DNA of 64,000 nucleotides from Ascidiaceihabitans sp023955215 (GTDB lineage: Bacteria; Pseudomonadota; Alphaproteobacteria; Rhodobacterales; Rhodobacteraceae), in the NCBI GenBank assembly GCA_943788345.1, contig CALSPX010000007.1, positions 22,437 through 86,436 on the forward strand. Direction: 5' to 3'. The notes beneath the pieces were generated by a model. It saw nothing but the letters and a program-made list of their open reading frames with translations. It did no database searches and was not told the DNA's origin. This document shows, piece after piece, positions 33,559 through 42,964 of the stretch. The position numbers and the translations under genes are program-made. How positions within the stretch are numbered: the stretch's first letter is position 1; the number at the start of each line of letters is the position of its first letter.

Positions 33559-35001
33559 CTAACTCGCGGCTTGCAGTATTCCCTCAACATCCAGAAATGT
33601 CTCAACGTGATCGGCCAAGTCATCCAGCGCCTGCTCAACACTTGAACTGTAACTGCCCGACGCAGTCACACCCAAACTATTTAGAAATGCACCGCGCCAC
33701 GCATCATTGCTGAACATCCCATGCAGGTAACTGCCCATGACGCGCCCGTCACTCGATTGTGCACCCTCGGGTTGACCGTCAACATGCGCAAAAGGACGCG
33801 CGTTATCAGGTCCCTCAGTTCGCCCGATGTGGATCTCATATCCCTCAAACGGCAACTCTGTATCAACGTGCATAGCATGCACAGAAGTTAAACGTTTATC
33901 GCCCGTCATCTGCGTGACAACATCCAACAGACCAAGGCCAGCGCTGTCCCCTGCAGTCCCCTCTATCCCGTCAGGGTCACTGATCACTTGGCCCAGCATT
34001 TGGTAACCGCCACAAATGCCCAACACATGACCGCCGCGCCGATGGTGCGCGGCCAAATCCACATCCCAGCCTTGCGCGCGCAGGTAGGCAAGATCGCCAC
34101 GGGTTGATTTACTGCCCGGTACGATAACCAGATCAGCGTCACCAGGAAGGACTTCGCCAGCCTTCAACATCACAAGCGATATATTTGGCTCTTGGGCCAA
34201 TGGGTCCATATCATCAAAGTTCGCAATCCGAGACAGGGTCAAACAAACCACTTTGAATGTGCCGTCCTGCGGACCTGATGAAATATCAAGCGCATCTTCG
34301 GCAGGTAGACGCCAAGCATCCTTGAACCACGGCACAACTCCAAAACCACGCCAACCCGTGTGATCGCTAATCATTTCGTATCCGTCATCAAACAGGCTGG
34401 GGTCACCGCGAAACTTGTTGATCATGAAACCAACGACACGGCCATTGTCATCCGAATCCATGACCGCTTGTGTGCCGACAACTTGGGCGATCACACCCCC
34501 CCGATCAATATCTCCACACAAGATCACAGGTACATTCGCCGCTTCAGCAAAACCCATATTGGCAATATCACCTACCCTTAGGTTGATTTCGGCCGGACTG
34601 CCCGCGCCTTCGACAATGACCAGATCATATTGGGATTTCAGGCGCTTAAAACTCTCTAAAACCGAGACCATAAGTGTTGGTTTCAACTTCGCATATTCAC
34701 GCGCTTTGACAGTCGCAATGCGCCGACCCTGAACGACAACTTGGGAGCCAACCTCGGACTCTGGCTTTAATAAAACGGGATTCATATCTGTGTGTGGCAA
34801 AACCCCACAAGCCAAAGCCTGCAAGGCCTGTGCGCGTCCAATTTCGCCTCCATCCATAGTCACAGCGGCGTTGTTCGACATGTTCTGCGGCTTGAACGGC
34901 GCAACAGCTAAACCACGTCTTTTAGCAGCACGACACAGGCCTGCTACAAGCATCGATTTCCCAACATTTGAGCCAGTACCTTGGATCATTATTGACTTCA
35001 T
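33559..35001 (-). CDS. cobQ: cobyric acid synthase CobQ
   Basis: Amidates adenosylcobyrinic acid a,c-diamide at positions b, d, e and g using glutamine and ATP. The 480-residue protein has the N-terminal ATPase fold (IQGTGSNVGKSMLVAGL) and VIVEGAGSPAEINLR, and the C-terminal glutamine amidotransferase domain with the nucleophile region GICGGYQMLG and a late histidine. It is upstream of the pca operon on the minus strand and separated from the main cob operon; no riboswitch is visible ahead of it. Confidence 0.96.
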   Translation of the reverse strand: MKSIMIQGTGSNVGKSMLVAGLCRAAKRRGLAVAPFKPQNMSNNAAVTMDGGEIGRAQALQALACGVLPHTDMNPVLLKPESEVGSQVVVQGRRIATVKAREYAKLKPTLMVSVLESFKRLKSQYDLVIVEGAGSPAEINLRVGDIANMGFAEAANVPVILCGDIDRGGVIAQVVGTQAVMDSDDNGRVVGFMINKFRGDPSLFDDGYEMISDHTGWRGFGVVPWFKDAWRLPAEDALDISSGPQDGTFKVVCLTLSRIANFDDMDPLAQEPNISLVMLKAGEVLPGDADLVIVPGSKSTRGDLAYLRAQGWDVDLAAHHRRGGHVLGICGGYQMLGQVISDPDGIEGTAGDSAGLGLLDVVTQMTGDKRLTSVHAMHVDTELPFEGYEIHIGRTEGPDNARPFAHVDGQPEGAQSSDGRVMGSYLHGMFSNDAWRGAFLNSLGVTASGSYSSSVEQALDDLADHVETFLDVEGILQAAS

Positions 35002-35031
35002 TTTATTCCCGTTCGTTAGTCATTGGGTCAG

Positions 35032-35063
35032 CGCTTACCCTTGTATCAGGTTAACGCTTACCC
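35032..35063. repeat. direct repeat upstream of cobQ
   Basis: CGCTTACCC occurs twice (35032-35040 and 35055-35063), 23 bp apart, directly upstream of the cobQ ATG. It may be a regulator site; no known consensus is recognised. Confidence 0.3.
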
Positions 35064-35092
35064 ATTTCAACCTGTTTTAGAAAAACGGTTTT

Positions 35093-35147
35093 TAAGGTAA
35101 AAAAATACATTAATGTATATGTAAACAAACAAAAATATGTTACCTTA
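35093..35147. promoter_or_regulatory. AT-rich operator-like region with nested inverted repeats
   Basis: A perfect 14-bp palindrome ATACATTAATGTAT (35105-35118) lies inside a wider inverted repeat, TAAGGTAA (35093-35100) with TTACCTTA (35140-35147). The region separates cobQ from the small membrane protein gene and is clearly more AT-rich than its surroundings. Confidence 0.5.
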
Positions 35148-35176
35148 TTTCTTGATTACTTAAGTAGGAGTGGAGA

Positions 35177-35386
35177 ATGAACATTAACATACCCAACATT
35201 TTCACCAAAGTCGTCACTGCAGCTTTGCTAGGATCAGCGGCCATTGTCGCCGCATCCTTTTTCATCACTGCACTTTCCTCTGTCAGCGCCATATATGGTT
35301 ACGATCACCACTTCCAAGATCCGACTTGCCTGGTCATCGCTGGCGGCATTGCTGTCGTTACCTCTCTCGTAGCTTCCTTCGCCTGA
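35177..35386 (+). CDS. small two-helix membrane protein, function unknown
   Basis: A 69-residue protein, not recognised. It has a strong AGGAG site 7 nt before the ATG, which supports it as a real gene. Two hydrophobic segments (about residues 11-38 and 50-68) are separated by a short polar loop with YGYDHHFQDPTC, holding paired histidines and a cysteine that could bind metal. It lies between cobQ and cobO on the opposite strand and behind an operator-like AT-rich region. A cobalamin or cobalt link is only suggested by position. Confidence 0.6.
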   Translation: MNINIPNIFTKVVTAALLGSAAIVAASFFITALSSVSAIYGYDHHFQDPTCLVIAGGIAVVTSLVASFA

Positions 35387-35516
35387 AGCCCGAACTGACA
35401 GCACTCAACAACATCGAATAATTGGCTAATTTGGTATAATTTACAATGCCGAGGATGCGATGCCAGCAAGATTGAAATGCGGACATCGCTTGCTGCAATC
35501 ATTGCTAGTTTATGCT

Positions 35517-36125
35517 TTAAAACTCAACGCCCTTTTGTGCCTTGATCCCATCACGGAAAGGATGCTTCACGTTGCCCATTTCCGTGACCATATCCGCGGC
35601 TTCGATCAACTCTTCTTTCGCGTTTCGTCCCGTCAAAACAACGTGGGTCATGAATGGTTTTTCGGTCTGCAAGAACTCGACGACTTCATCAATGTCCAAA
35701 TAGTCATTGCGCAACGCGATATTGATCTCGTCCAGCAGCACGAAATCAATCTTTGGGTCCAGAATCACTTCCTTGGCCTTTTCCCATCCCGCACGCGCCG
35801 CTGCGATGTCACGTTCGCGGTCTTGGGTTTCCCATGTGAAACCCTCACCAGAGACAATAAATTTGCACTCATCCGCAAAGCGTTCCGTTAGAAATGTACG
35901 CTCACCAGTTGCCCAGTTTCCCTTGATAAACTGCACAACGGCACAGGGCATTTCATGCGCGATGCAACGCATTATCATACCAAAACCACTGGATGATTTG
36001 CCTTTGCCTGGCCCAGTGTGAACAACGATCAGACCTTTCTCTTCGGTCTTGGTCTCCATCATGCGATCACGGGCCGCTTTGATCTTTTTCATTTTCTCGG
36101 TGTGGCGTGTGTTTTCGTCGGTCAT
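35517..36125 (-). CDS. cobO: corrinoid adenosyltransferase CobO
   Basis: Transfers the adenosyl group from ATP to cob(I)yrinic acid a,c-diamide (CobO/BtuR/CobA type). The 202-residue protein has the P-loop HTGPGKGKSSSGFG (about residues 36-48), the VVQFIKGNW segment, and the LLDEINIALRNDYLD block typical of the family. A basic, lysine-rich N-terminus precedes the domain. It is divergent from the riboswitch-led cob operon; the spacer probably holds its promoter. Confidence 0.96.
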   Translation of the reverse strand: MTDENTRHTEKMKKIKAARDRMMETKTEEKGLIVVHTGPGKGKSSSGFGMIMRCIAHEMPCAVVQFIKGNWATGERTFLTERFADECKFIVSGEGFTWETQDRERDIAAARAGWEKAKEVILDPKIDFVLLDEINIALRNDYLDIDEVVEFLQTEKPFMTHVVLTGRNAKEELIEAADMVTEMGNVKHPFRDGIKAQKGVEF

Positions 36126-36182
36126 GTGTGGCTCCGCAAATGCTTGACAATATGGGGGGACGGGCGCAAACCAATCCTTGCT

Positions 36183-36368
36183 GGTGCCTGTGTTAAATCA
36201 GGTGAAAAGGGAATGCGATACGGGAAATGTTTTCCCCGAAACGCAGCCGCCCCCGCGACCGTGACCGGAGAGGTTGCCCAACACCACTGATCGCAAGATC
36301 GGGAAGGTCGGGCAGACCGCGAGAGAAATCTCAGATCCGCAAGCCGGGAGACCTGCCAGCATCGACGT
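36183..36368 (+). promoter_or_regulatory. cobalamin riboswitch ahead of the cob operon
   Basis: The 338-bp gap 36126-36463 is filled mainly by this element. It shows the class signature in order: GGTGCC near 36183, AAAAGGGAATGCG, the B12 box region AACGCAGCCGCCCCCGCGAC, and AAGCCGGGAGACCTGCC near 36340. Downstream, a CCCC/GGGG hairpin (36405-36418) and an overlapping GCATG/CATGC pairing may act as the expression platform. Adenosylcobalamin binding is expected to repress the genes that follow. Confidence 0.93.
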
Positions 36369-36463
36369 TATGTGAACCGGACGGGGTGTTCCGGGCATGC
36401 GGGTCCCCATGCGCGGGGTTTCGGATGGCCCTACTCTTTCCCTCTAAATTTGAGGCCAAAAGA

Positions 36464-36862
36464 ATGACTGATACAAGTATTTTAGAACCCGTTGAATTGC
36501 TGGTCTGTACGACTTGCAAGATGGGCCAAGCTATTGAAGACGACGCTCTGCGCCCTGGCAATCTGCTACACAAAGCCATGTTGGAACAAGATTTGCCGGA
36601 ACACGTGACAGTACGTGCCGTTGAATGTTTCACAAACTGCCAAGGCGGCTGCAACATCATGATGCGCGGCGGAAATCGCTATGCTTATGTTTATGGTAAC
36701 CTAGACCCAGAAACGCAGGTCGAAATCATCACAGATGGCGTTACCCGCTACTACAATGCCGCTGACGGGTTTGTGCCTTGGCGCGAACGCCCTGAACACT
36801 TCCGCAAGAACTGCGTTGCCCGAATCCCACCACTTAATTTGCCACAGGATGCTGCCAAATGA
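36464..36862 (+). CDS. DUF1636 ferredoxin-like protein of the cob operon
   Basis: A 132-residue DUF1636 protein with a thioredoxin-like ferredoxin pattern: CTTCKMG near residue 16-22 and CFTNCQGGC near residue 60-68 give a four-cysteine set suited to a [2Fe-2S] cluster. The ATG at 36464 is used because the open frame upstream runs through the riboswitch. Its stop overlaps cobW (ATGA). The family often sits beside cobalamin genes, but its function is not established; electron transfer to a cobalamin enzyme or metal handling is plausible. Confidence 0.85.
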   Translation: MTDTSILEPVELLVCTTCKMGQAIEDDALRPGNLLHKAMLEQDLPEHVTVRAVECFTNCQGGCNIMMRGGNRYAYVYGNLDPETQVEIITDGVTRYYNAADGFVPWRERPEHFRKNCVARIPPLNLPQDAAK

Positions 36863-37893
36863 GCGATCTAGCCAAACTTCCCGTCACCGTAATCACTGGT
36901 TTCTTGGGTGCGGGTAAAACCACCCTCATCCGTCACCTTATTCAAAACCCACAGGGCAAACGGTTGGCAGTGGTCGTCAACGAATTTGGCGATGTCGGTG
37001 TCGACGGTGAAATCCTGAAATCCTGCGCGATCCCTGATTGCCCAGCCGAAAACATCATGGAGCTGTCCAACGGTTGCATCTGCTGCACCGTGGCTGACGA
37101 TTTCATCCCGACGATTGAAGCGTTGATGGCGCTAGAGCCACGCCCCGATCACATCCTGATTGAGACATCAGGCTTGGCCCTGCCAAAGCCATTGTTGAAA
37201 GCCTTCGATTGGCCTGACATCCGCTCGAAAATCACCGTCGACGGTGTGATCGCCTTGGCCGATGCCGAAGCTGTGGCTGATGGCCGTTTCGCCCCCAACG
37301 TCGCGGCAGTAGACGCCCAGCGCGAGGCAGACGATTCACTGGATCACGAGACCCCATTGTCCGAAGTGTTCGAGGATCAAATCAGCTGCGCTGACATCAT
37401 TCTGTTGACCAAGACTGATCTTGCTGGTGCCGATGGCATCGCAAAAGCCCGCGCTGTAATCGAAGCTGAATCGCCGCGTCCAATTCCAATCGTTGAAATC
37501 TCTGAAGGCGTTGTTGATCCCCGCGTGATCCTTGGTCTAGCGGCAGCCGCCGAAGACGACATGGACGCACGACCATCACACCACGATGGGCATGATGATC
37601 ACGAACACGATGATTTTGAATCTATCGTGGTCGACATCCCTGAAATCGCAGATCCTGCAGACTTGGTCGCACGCATTGAAGCCATGGCCAAGGATCAGAA
37701 CATCCTACGCGTCAAAGGATATGCCGCGGTCAAAGGCAAACCAATGCGCCTTTTGGTGCAAGCCGTTGGTGCCCGCGTGCGTCAGCAATACGACCAACCA
37801 TGGGGCACAACAGAGCGCCGCGGTCGTCTGGTTGTAATTGCTGAACATGACCACGTGAACCCTGACGCAATCCGCGCAGCGCTTGTCGACTAA
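36859..37893 (+). CDS. cobW: CobW family metallochaperone GTPase
   Basis: A 344-residue G3E GTPase thought to load cobalt for corrin insertion. Walker A is GFLGAGKTTL (residues 14-23). The metal-binding CxCC motif appears in NGCICC, and NKTD-type guanine specificity is in LLTKTDL. A histidine/aspartate-rich loop (SHHDGHDDHEHDD) before the C-terminal domain could store metal. It overlaps DUF1636 by 4 bp and precedes cobN by 6 bp. Confidence 0.95.
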   Translation: MSDLAKLPVTVITGFLGAGKTTLIRHLIQNPQGKRLAVVVNEFGDVGVDGEILKSCAIPDCPAENIMELSNGCICCTVADDFIPTIEALMALEPRPDHILIETSGLALPKPLLKAFDWPDIRSKITVDGVIALADAEAVADGRFAPNVAAVDAQREADDSLDHETPLSEVFEDQISCADIILLTKTDLAGADGIAKARAVIEAESPRPIPIVEISEGVVDPRVILGLAAAAEDDMDARPSHHDGHDDHEHDDFESIVVDIPEIADPADLVARIEAMAKDQNILRVKGYAAVKGKPMRLLVQAVGARVRQQYDQPWGTTERRGRLVVIAEHDHVNPDAIRAALVD

Positions 37894-37899
37894 GCTGAC

Positions 37900-40800
37900 A
37901 TGCACGTCGTCTTTCGCGAAAGCCACGGGTTAGAGGAATCGGAAACCCCATTTGATCTGCAGCAATCGCCTGCGGATCTTGTGGTGTTGTCCTTCTCCGA
38001 CAGTGACCTTGGTGCCTTCGCGGCTGGCTGGCATCGTGGGGATGGCAAACTGCCAGCCCTACGCCTTGCCAATTTGACAGCTCTAAAACATCCGCTGTCC
38101 GTTGATACCTATGTCGAACAAACCCTTGAGGGCGCAAAAGGTATCCTAATCCGTTTGATCGGCGGGTACGCCTACTGGTCATATGGCCTGCAACAAGTTG
38201 AAGCCTTGTGTCGTGCAAAGAGCATTGCTTTGGCCGTGCTCCCTGCGGATGGCCGAACAGATACACGGCTTGATGAGGTCTCAACTCTTCCTGTCTCAAC
38301 CCTGCGCCGCCTATCCCACCTGTGTGATCAAGGTGGTGAAGTAGCGGCCCAAGCAGCCCTTGCGCAATTGTCCCTTGCTGCTGGTCTTTATGCGGGTCCG
38401 GTGCGCGGTGCAAAAGGCGTACCTAGCGTTGGGGCATGGACACCGGAACACGGTGTAACCTGTCCTGTTGCCGCCTTTGCCCCAGACAGCGAAAACCCCC
38501 GCGTCCTCATCAGTTTTTATCGCGCCTATCTCACTTCTGCGGATATGGCTCCCATCACAGCCTTGTTCGAAAGCCTTAGGGCAAAGGGCTGCGATGTCGT
38601 CGCGCTGTTTGCACCATCTCTAAAGGCACCAGACGCCGCCACTTGGCTGCGCCGACAAACCCTCGCGCTAAAGCCTGATGCGATTATCAACGCCACTTCG
38701 TTTTCCGGCAAAGGAGCTGACGGCACCTCTCCTTTAGACGCGGCGGGCGTTCCGGTTTTCCAAGTTGCCCTTTCCACGTCGCGGCGCAAAGCCTGGGATG
38801 AAGAAGAACGCGGGCTTTCTCCAACAGACCTCGCCATGCACGTTGTCCTGCCAGAAGTAGACGGCCGCATTTTTTCGGGCGTCACCTCTTTTAAAGAGCC
38901 GCGCAAAAAAGACCACGACCTGCAATTTGCCCGCTTTGCCCACCGTGTTGAACCCCCACGGATTGAGGCAATCACGAAACGTGTCATCCGGTGGATTACG
39001 CTTGGGCAAAACAACAACGCCGATCTGACACCCGCAATCGTCCTCTCCACCTATCCAGGCAAAGACTGGCAAATGGCGCACGCCGTTGGGTTGGATGCCA
39101 TAGCTTCAACCGATGCCATTCTCGATGACCTAAACGATGCTGGGTGGGCGACCCAAAGTGCTGCGCCACTTGAAGCCAGCCTTGGGACAGAAACCATCGC
39201 ATGGTATCTGGCCGATTATCAGGCAGCGCTGCAAACGTTGCCGCAAACATTGCAAGACGACCTATCAAACGCATGGGGCAACCCCTCTGACGATCCGGCG
39301 TTTCGCGATGGTGCGCTACACTTTTCCGCCACCCGCAGGGGCGCGGCGCTGATCGCGTTGCAGCCAGAACGAGGCGAGCGCGATGTACGTGATGACGATT
39401 ACCACGACCTCGCCCGTGTTCCACGCCATGGCTATGTCGCGTTTTATCTTTGGCTGCGCCATACGATCAAAGCCGATGCGCTGATCCACGTCGGTGCCCA
39501 TGGCACATTAGAATGGCTACCCGGCAAATCAGTTGCCTTGTCAGATGAATGCTGGCCCGAAGCTTTGGTTGCTGATCTGCCAGTCATCTATCCGTTCATC
39601 GTTAATGACCCCGGCGAAGCTGCCCAAGCAAAGCGGCGCATTGGCGCTGTCACCTTGGGGCACATCCCACCACCGATGAAGGACAGTAAAACCCCTGACC
39701 AGTTTTTGCGACTTGAAACCCTGCTAGATGAATTTTCGAACGCCGACGGATTAGACCCCCGCCGCCGCGACCGCTTGCAAGCTGACATTCGTTCAGAGGC
39801 CCAAGCCATCGGCGTTGAGGCTGATCTGGGCCTAGACACGGCCACCTCTACCGCAGAGGCGCTAACTCGCATCGATCGCTTTGTCTGCGACATCAAAGAA
39901 AGCCAGTTTGGTGACGGCCTGCATATCTATGGCCGCGCACCCGTTGTCTCAGGCACCTTTGATGCAACGCAATCTGCACAAGGCGAACAAACCGGACTGA
40001 TTGATGCCCTTGCTGGCAAACGGATCGACGCGGGACCATCGGGATCGCCATATCGTGGCCGCACCGATGTACTCCCCACAGGGCGCAATTTATTTACGAC
40101 CGATCCGCGATCAGTACCAACACGTTCTGCATATACCCAAGGCGTCAAACTGGCTGAAGAACTGGTGCGCCGTCACCTGCAGGAAGAAGGCGATTGGCCC
40201 AAAGGATTGATCGTCGACCTGTGGGGGTCCGCCACCATGCGTACCGCTGGCGAAGAATTTGCGATGGCGTTACATCTACTAGGTGTGAAACCCGTTTGGG
40301 ATGAAGGATCGGAACGGGTTTCTGGAATCGAAATTATACCGATCACTGAACTGGAACGCCCACGCCTTGATGTCACCCTGCGCGTTTCTGGCCTGTTTCG
40401 CGATGTGTTCCCAACCCTCTCAGCCTTATTTTCCCAAGCCATCCGCGCCCTGTCCAAACGTGACGAAGCCGCCGACTGGAACCCATATGCTGGCAAAGAC
40501 GCCGAAGATCGTGTATTTGGCCCGGCCCCTGCCAGCTATGGCCTTGGCATGGGTGCATTGGTGGAAACCTATGACGAGGAAAGCCGCGCTGCTGCAGGCG
40601 CTGCATGGCTAAAGGCCAGCTCATATGCACTGGACGGTCAAAACATCACACTGAACGCAGAGGGCATCAAAGCCCGTGTTGCGGCAGCTGACAGCTTTGT
40701 TCATCCACAGGACCTGCCTGAAACTGATCTGTTGCTTGCCGTTGATTACGCCACTCACGAGGCGGGTTTTGCGGCTGCAAAGACCGCAACGGGTGGCGGC

Positions 40801-41193
40801 GACATCAAGCTTTATCACCTAGACAACACCGTTGCAGGCAAACCCCGTGCACGCACCTTGTCCGAGGAAATCGCCCGTGTTGTCCACGCCCGCGCAGCCA
40901 ATTCGGACTGGATTGCCGGTATGCAACGTCACGGTTTTCGCGGCGCTGCCGAAATCGCAGCAACCTTGGATCACATGGCTGCATTCGCACATCTGGCCCA
41001 AGTGGTCCCGGCCCATCTATTCGATCTTTATTATGACGCCACCCTTGGCGAAGACGGCGTTGTCTCATTCCTAGAAGACGCCAACCCCGAAGCCCTTGCA
41101 GCCATGCGTGATCGTTTCAACGCGCTACATGACGCTGGCTTATGGAACACGCGGCGCAATTCGATTGCCGCTGAATTGGAACGGTTGTCGTGA
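37900..41193 (+). CDS. cobN: cobaltochelatase subunit CobN
   Basis: Large subunit of the ATP-dependent aerobic cobaltochelatase, which inserts cobalt into hydrogenobyrinic acid a,c-diamide with CobS and CobT. At 1097 residues it is slightly shorter than the 1200-1270 residues common in the family. The Mg-chelatase H-type pattern is clear: HVGAHGTLEWLPGKSVALS and RIDRFVCDIKESQFGDGLHIYG. cobS and cobT are not in this window. Its stop overlaps the cobG start (GTGA). Confidence 0.96.
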   Translation: MHVVFRESHGLEESETPFDLQQSPADLVVLSFSDSDLGAFAAGWHRGDGKLPALRLANLTALKHPLSVDTYVEQTLEGAKGILIRLIGGYAYWSYGLQQVEALCRAKSIALAVLPADGRTDTRLDEVSTLPVSTLRRLSHLCDQGGEVAAQAALAQLSLAAGLYAGPVRGAKGVPSVGAWTPEHGVTCPVAAFAPDSENPRVLISFYRAYLTSADMAPITALFESLRAKGCDVVALFAPSLKAPDAATWLRRQTLALKPDAIINATSFSGKGADGTSPLDAAGVPVFQVALSTSRRKAWDEEERGLSPTDLAMHVVLPEVDGRIFSGVTSFKEPRKKDHDLQFARFAHRVEPPRIEAITKRVIRWITLGQNNNADLTPAIVLSTYPGKDWQMAHAVGLDAIASTDAILDDLNDAGWATQSAAPLEASLGTETIAWYLADYQAALQTLPQTLQDDLSNAWGNPSDDPAFRDGALHFSATRRGAALIALQPERGERDVRDDDYHDLARVPRHGYVAFYLWLRHTIKADALIHVGAHGTLEWLPGKSVALSDECWPEALVADLPVIYPFIVNDPGEAAQAKRRIGAVTLGHIPPPMKDSKTPDQFLRLETLLDEFSNADGLDPRRRDRLQADIRSEAQAIGVEADLGLDTATSTAEALTRIDRFVCDIKESQFGDGLHIYGRAPVVSGTFDATQSAQGEQTGLIDALAGKRIDAGPSGSPYRGRTDVLPTGRNLFTTDPRSVPTRSAYTQGVKLAEELVRRHLQEEGDWPKGLIVDLWGSATMRTAGEEFAMALHLLGVKPVWDEGSERVSGIEIIPITELERPRLDVTLRVSGLFRDVFPTLSALFSQAIRALSKRDEAADWNPYAGKDAEDRVFGPAPASYGLGMGALVETYDEESRAAAGAAWLKASSYALDGQNITLNAEGIKARVAAADSFVHPQDLPETDLLLAVDYATHEAGFAAAKTATGGGDIKLYHLDNTVAGKPRARTLSEEIARVVHARAANSDWIAGMQRHGFRGAAEIAATLDHMAAFAHLAQVVPAHLFDLYYDATLGEDGVVSFLEDANPEALAAMRDRFNALHDAGLWNTRRNSIAAELERLS

Positions 41194-42335
41194 GTGGCCC
41201 CGAAATCAAAGGTTGGTGCCCCGGTGCCTTGCGCCCCATGCAATCTGGTGACGGGTTGATCACGCGGGTGCGGCCACGCTTGGGGCAACTTTCCAATACA
41301 CAGGCGCTTGGGCTTTGCGACGCATCTGCGACCTTTGGCAACGGTATCATCGACCTCACCAATCGCGCTAACTTGCAACTGCGCGGGATCAAACCACACA
41401 ATCATCAAGCGGTTGTTGATGCATTGCTTGCGCTCGACCTACTTGATGAAACCCCTGAACTCGAAGCGCGGCGCAACATCATCTGTGCTCCACTGCGATC
41501 AACGGATGGCCTGACGGCCCGCCTTGCGCTTGAGCTCACAGAACGCCTAGCTGAACTTCCAGAGTTACCCGGAAAATTCGGCTTTGCCATCGATGTCGAT
41601 GGCCCACCCCAACTTAGCGATGCACCGGCCGATATTCGGATCGAAACAGGCCCCTCTGGATTGATCGTTCGCGCCGATGGCTCACCCCTTGGCATGCGTG
41701 TCACTACAGACACGGCAATTAACGACCTGATAAGCATCGCACGTTGGTTCGCACAAAACCGCGACAACGATATACGGCGCATGGCCGCACATCTTGGGTC
41801 AGTGCCTTTGCCCCTTCGTTTCGCGCGCGAAACCTCTCATAAGCCTGCGGCACAACTTGTGCCCGCACAACTGCCCCAAGGGCGCGTTTTTGGTGCACCA
41901 TTTGGCAGCTTACCCACCACAGAATTACGCGCGTTATTGGCTTCAAACTCAACTTCAACACTGACGCTCACGCATTCACGCATGTTTCTTCTGAGCGGCC
42001 AATTAGACGCCGGAGAAACCAGCTTTATTACCACACCAGACGCACCTGAACTTGGCGTAGATGCCTGCCCCGGTGCACCAGCTTGCACGGCCACCCAACA
42101 AAGCACCCGAGCCATTGCACGTGCACTCACCCCACATCTTAAGGGTCGGTCATTGCACGTATCGGGCTGTACCAAAGGTTGTGCGCGACCGCGCAATGCT
42201 GATGTCGTGCTTGTAGGGCAGAACGGCGGCTTTGACCTTGTTTTGAACGGGGTTTCGTGGGATGTCCCAGTGCTGCAAGGGATCAAACCCGACTCTGTTA
42301 TAGACGCCGTGATCAACGAATTAGGACGCCACTGA
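41190..42335 (+). CDS. cobG: precorrin-3B synthase CobG
   Basis: Oxygen-dependent Fe-S enzyme that converts precorrin-3A to precorrin-3B, marking the aerobic route. Translation starts with GTG at 41190, overlapping the cobN stop. The 381-residue protein resembles sulfite/nitrite reductases with ferredoxin-like repeats; the [4Fe-4S] ligands lie in CPGAPAC and SGCTKGCAR (about residues 288-331). It is followed by cobH with a TGATG overlap. Confidence 0.94.
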   Translation: MSGPEIKGWCPGALRPMQSGDGLITRVRPRLGQLSNTQALGLCDASATFGNGIIDLTNRANLQLRGIKPHNHQAVVDALLALDLLDETPELEARRNIICAPLRSTDGLTARLALELTERLAELPELPGKFGFAIDVDGPPQLSDAPADIRIETGPSGLIVRADGSPLGMRVTTDTAINDLISIARWFAQNRDNDIRRMAAHLGSVPLPLRFARETSHKPAAQLVPAQLPQGRVFGAPFGSLPTTELRALLASNSTSTLTLTHSRMFLLSGQLDAGETSFITTPDAPELGVDACPGAPACTATQQSTRAIARALTPHLKGRSLHVSGCTKGCARPRNADVVLVGQNGGFDLVLNGVSWDVPVLQGIKPDSVIDAVINELGRH

Positions 42336-42964
42336 TGCCATACACCTATGAGACCGATGGCGCGACCATCTACAAAGGCAGCTTTGCCACCATCAGGGCA
42401 GAAGCCGATTTGGCCCGTTTTGACGACAATCACGAAAGCATCGCAGTACGCATGATCCATGCAGCTGGCATGGTTGATCTAGCACAACATGTGCACTTTT
42501 CAGATACCTTCGGCCCAGCAGCCCGCGCCGCATTGAAAAATGGCGCGCCGATCCTGTGCGATGCCTACATGGTGTCCGAGGGTGTTACGCGCAAACGTCT
42601 GCCTGCAGACAATGAAGTGATCTGTACCCTGCGTGATCCACGGGTTCCTGACATGGCCAAAGAGATGTCCAATACGCGCTCCGCTGCGGCACTTGAATTG
42701 TGGCGTCCACACCTTGAGGGCGCATTGGTCGCTATTGGCAATGCTCCAACTGCGCTGTTCCATTTGTTGAACATGTTAGAAGACCCCGACTGCCCACGTC
42801 CCGCCGCTATCATCGGGTGCCCTGTTGGTTTCATCGGTGCCGCAGAAAGCAAAGAAGCGTTGCGCGAAGCCAACCCGTTACCATGGGCCATTGTTGAAGG
42901 CCGCTTGGGCGGATCCGCAATTACAGTGGCTGCGATCAATGCTATAGCGAGCCGTGTAGAATGA
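42335..42964 (+). CDS. cobH: precorrin-8X methylmutase CobH
   Basis: Moves the methyl group from C11 to C12, giving hydrogenobyrinic acid. The ATG at 42335 overlaps the cobG stop (TGATG). The 209-residue product carries the catalytic histidine H42 in RMIHAAGMVDLAQHVHFS and the conserved IIGCPVGFIGAAESKEAL. Usual length. It overlaps cobI by 4 bp. Confidence 0.96.
   Translation: MPYTYETDGATIYKGSFATIRAEADLARFDDNHESIAVRMIHAAGMVDLAQHVHFSDTFGPAARAALKNGAPILCDAYMVSEGVTRKRLPADNEVICTLRDPRVPDMAKEMSNTRSAAALELWRPHLEGALVAIGNAPTALFHLLNMLEDPDCPRPAAIIGCPVGFIGAAESKEALREANPLPWAIVEGRLGGSAITVAAINAIASRVE

Noticed and set aside
35435..35440. Perfect TATAAT on the plus strand between the small membrane gene and cobO
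   Set aside because: No acceptable -35 at 16-18 bp, and it would transcribe antisense to cobO. Probably chance in an AT-rich stretch.
35464..35495. CAGCAAG/CTTGCTG inverted repeat after the cobO end
   Set aside because: The loop is 18 nt and no T-run follows on the minus strand, so a terminator cannot be supported.
36227..36463. In-frame extension of the DUF1636 reading frame through the riboswitch
   Set aside because: The aptamer signature is intact here and the DUF1636 domain begins at the 36464 ATG; the extension has no protein-like features.
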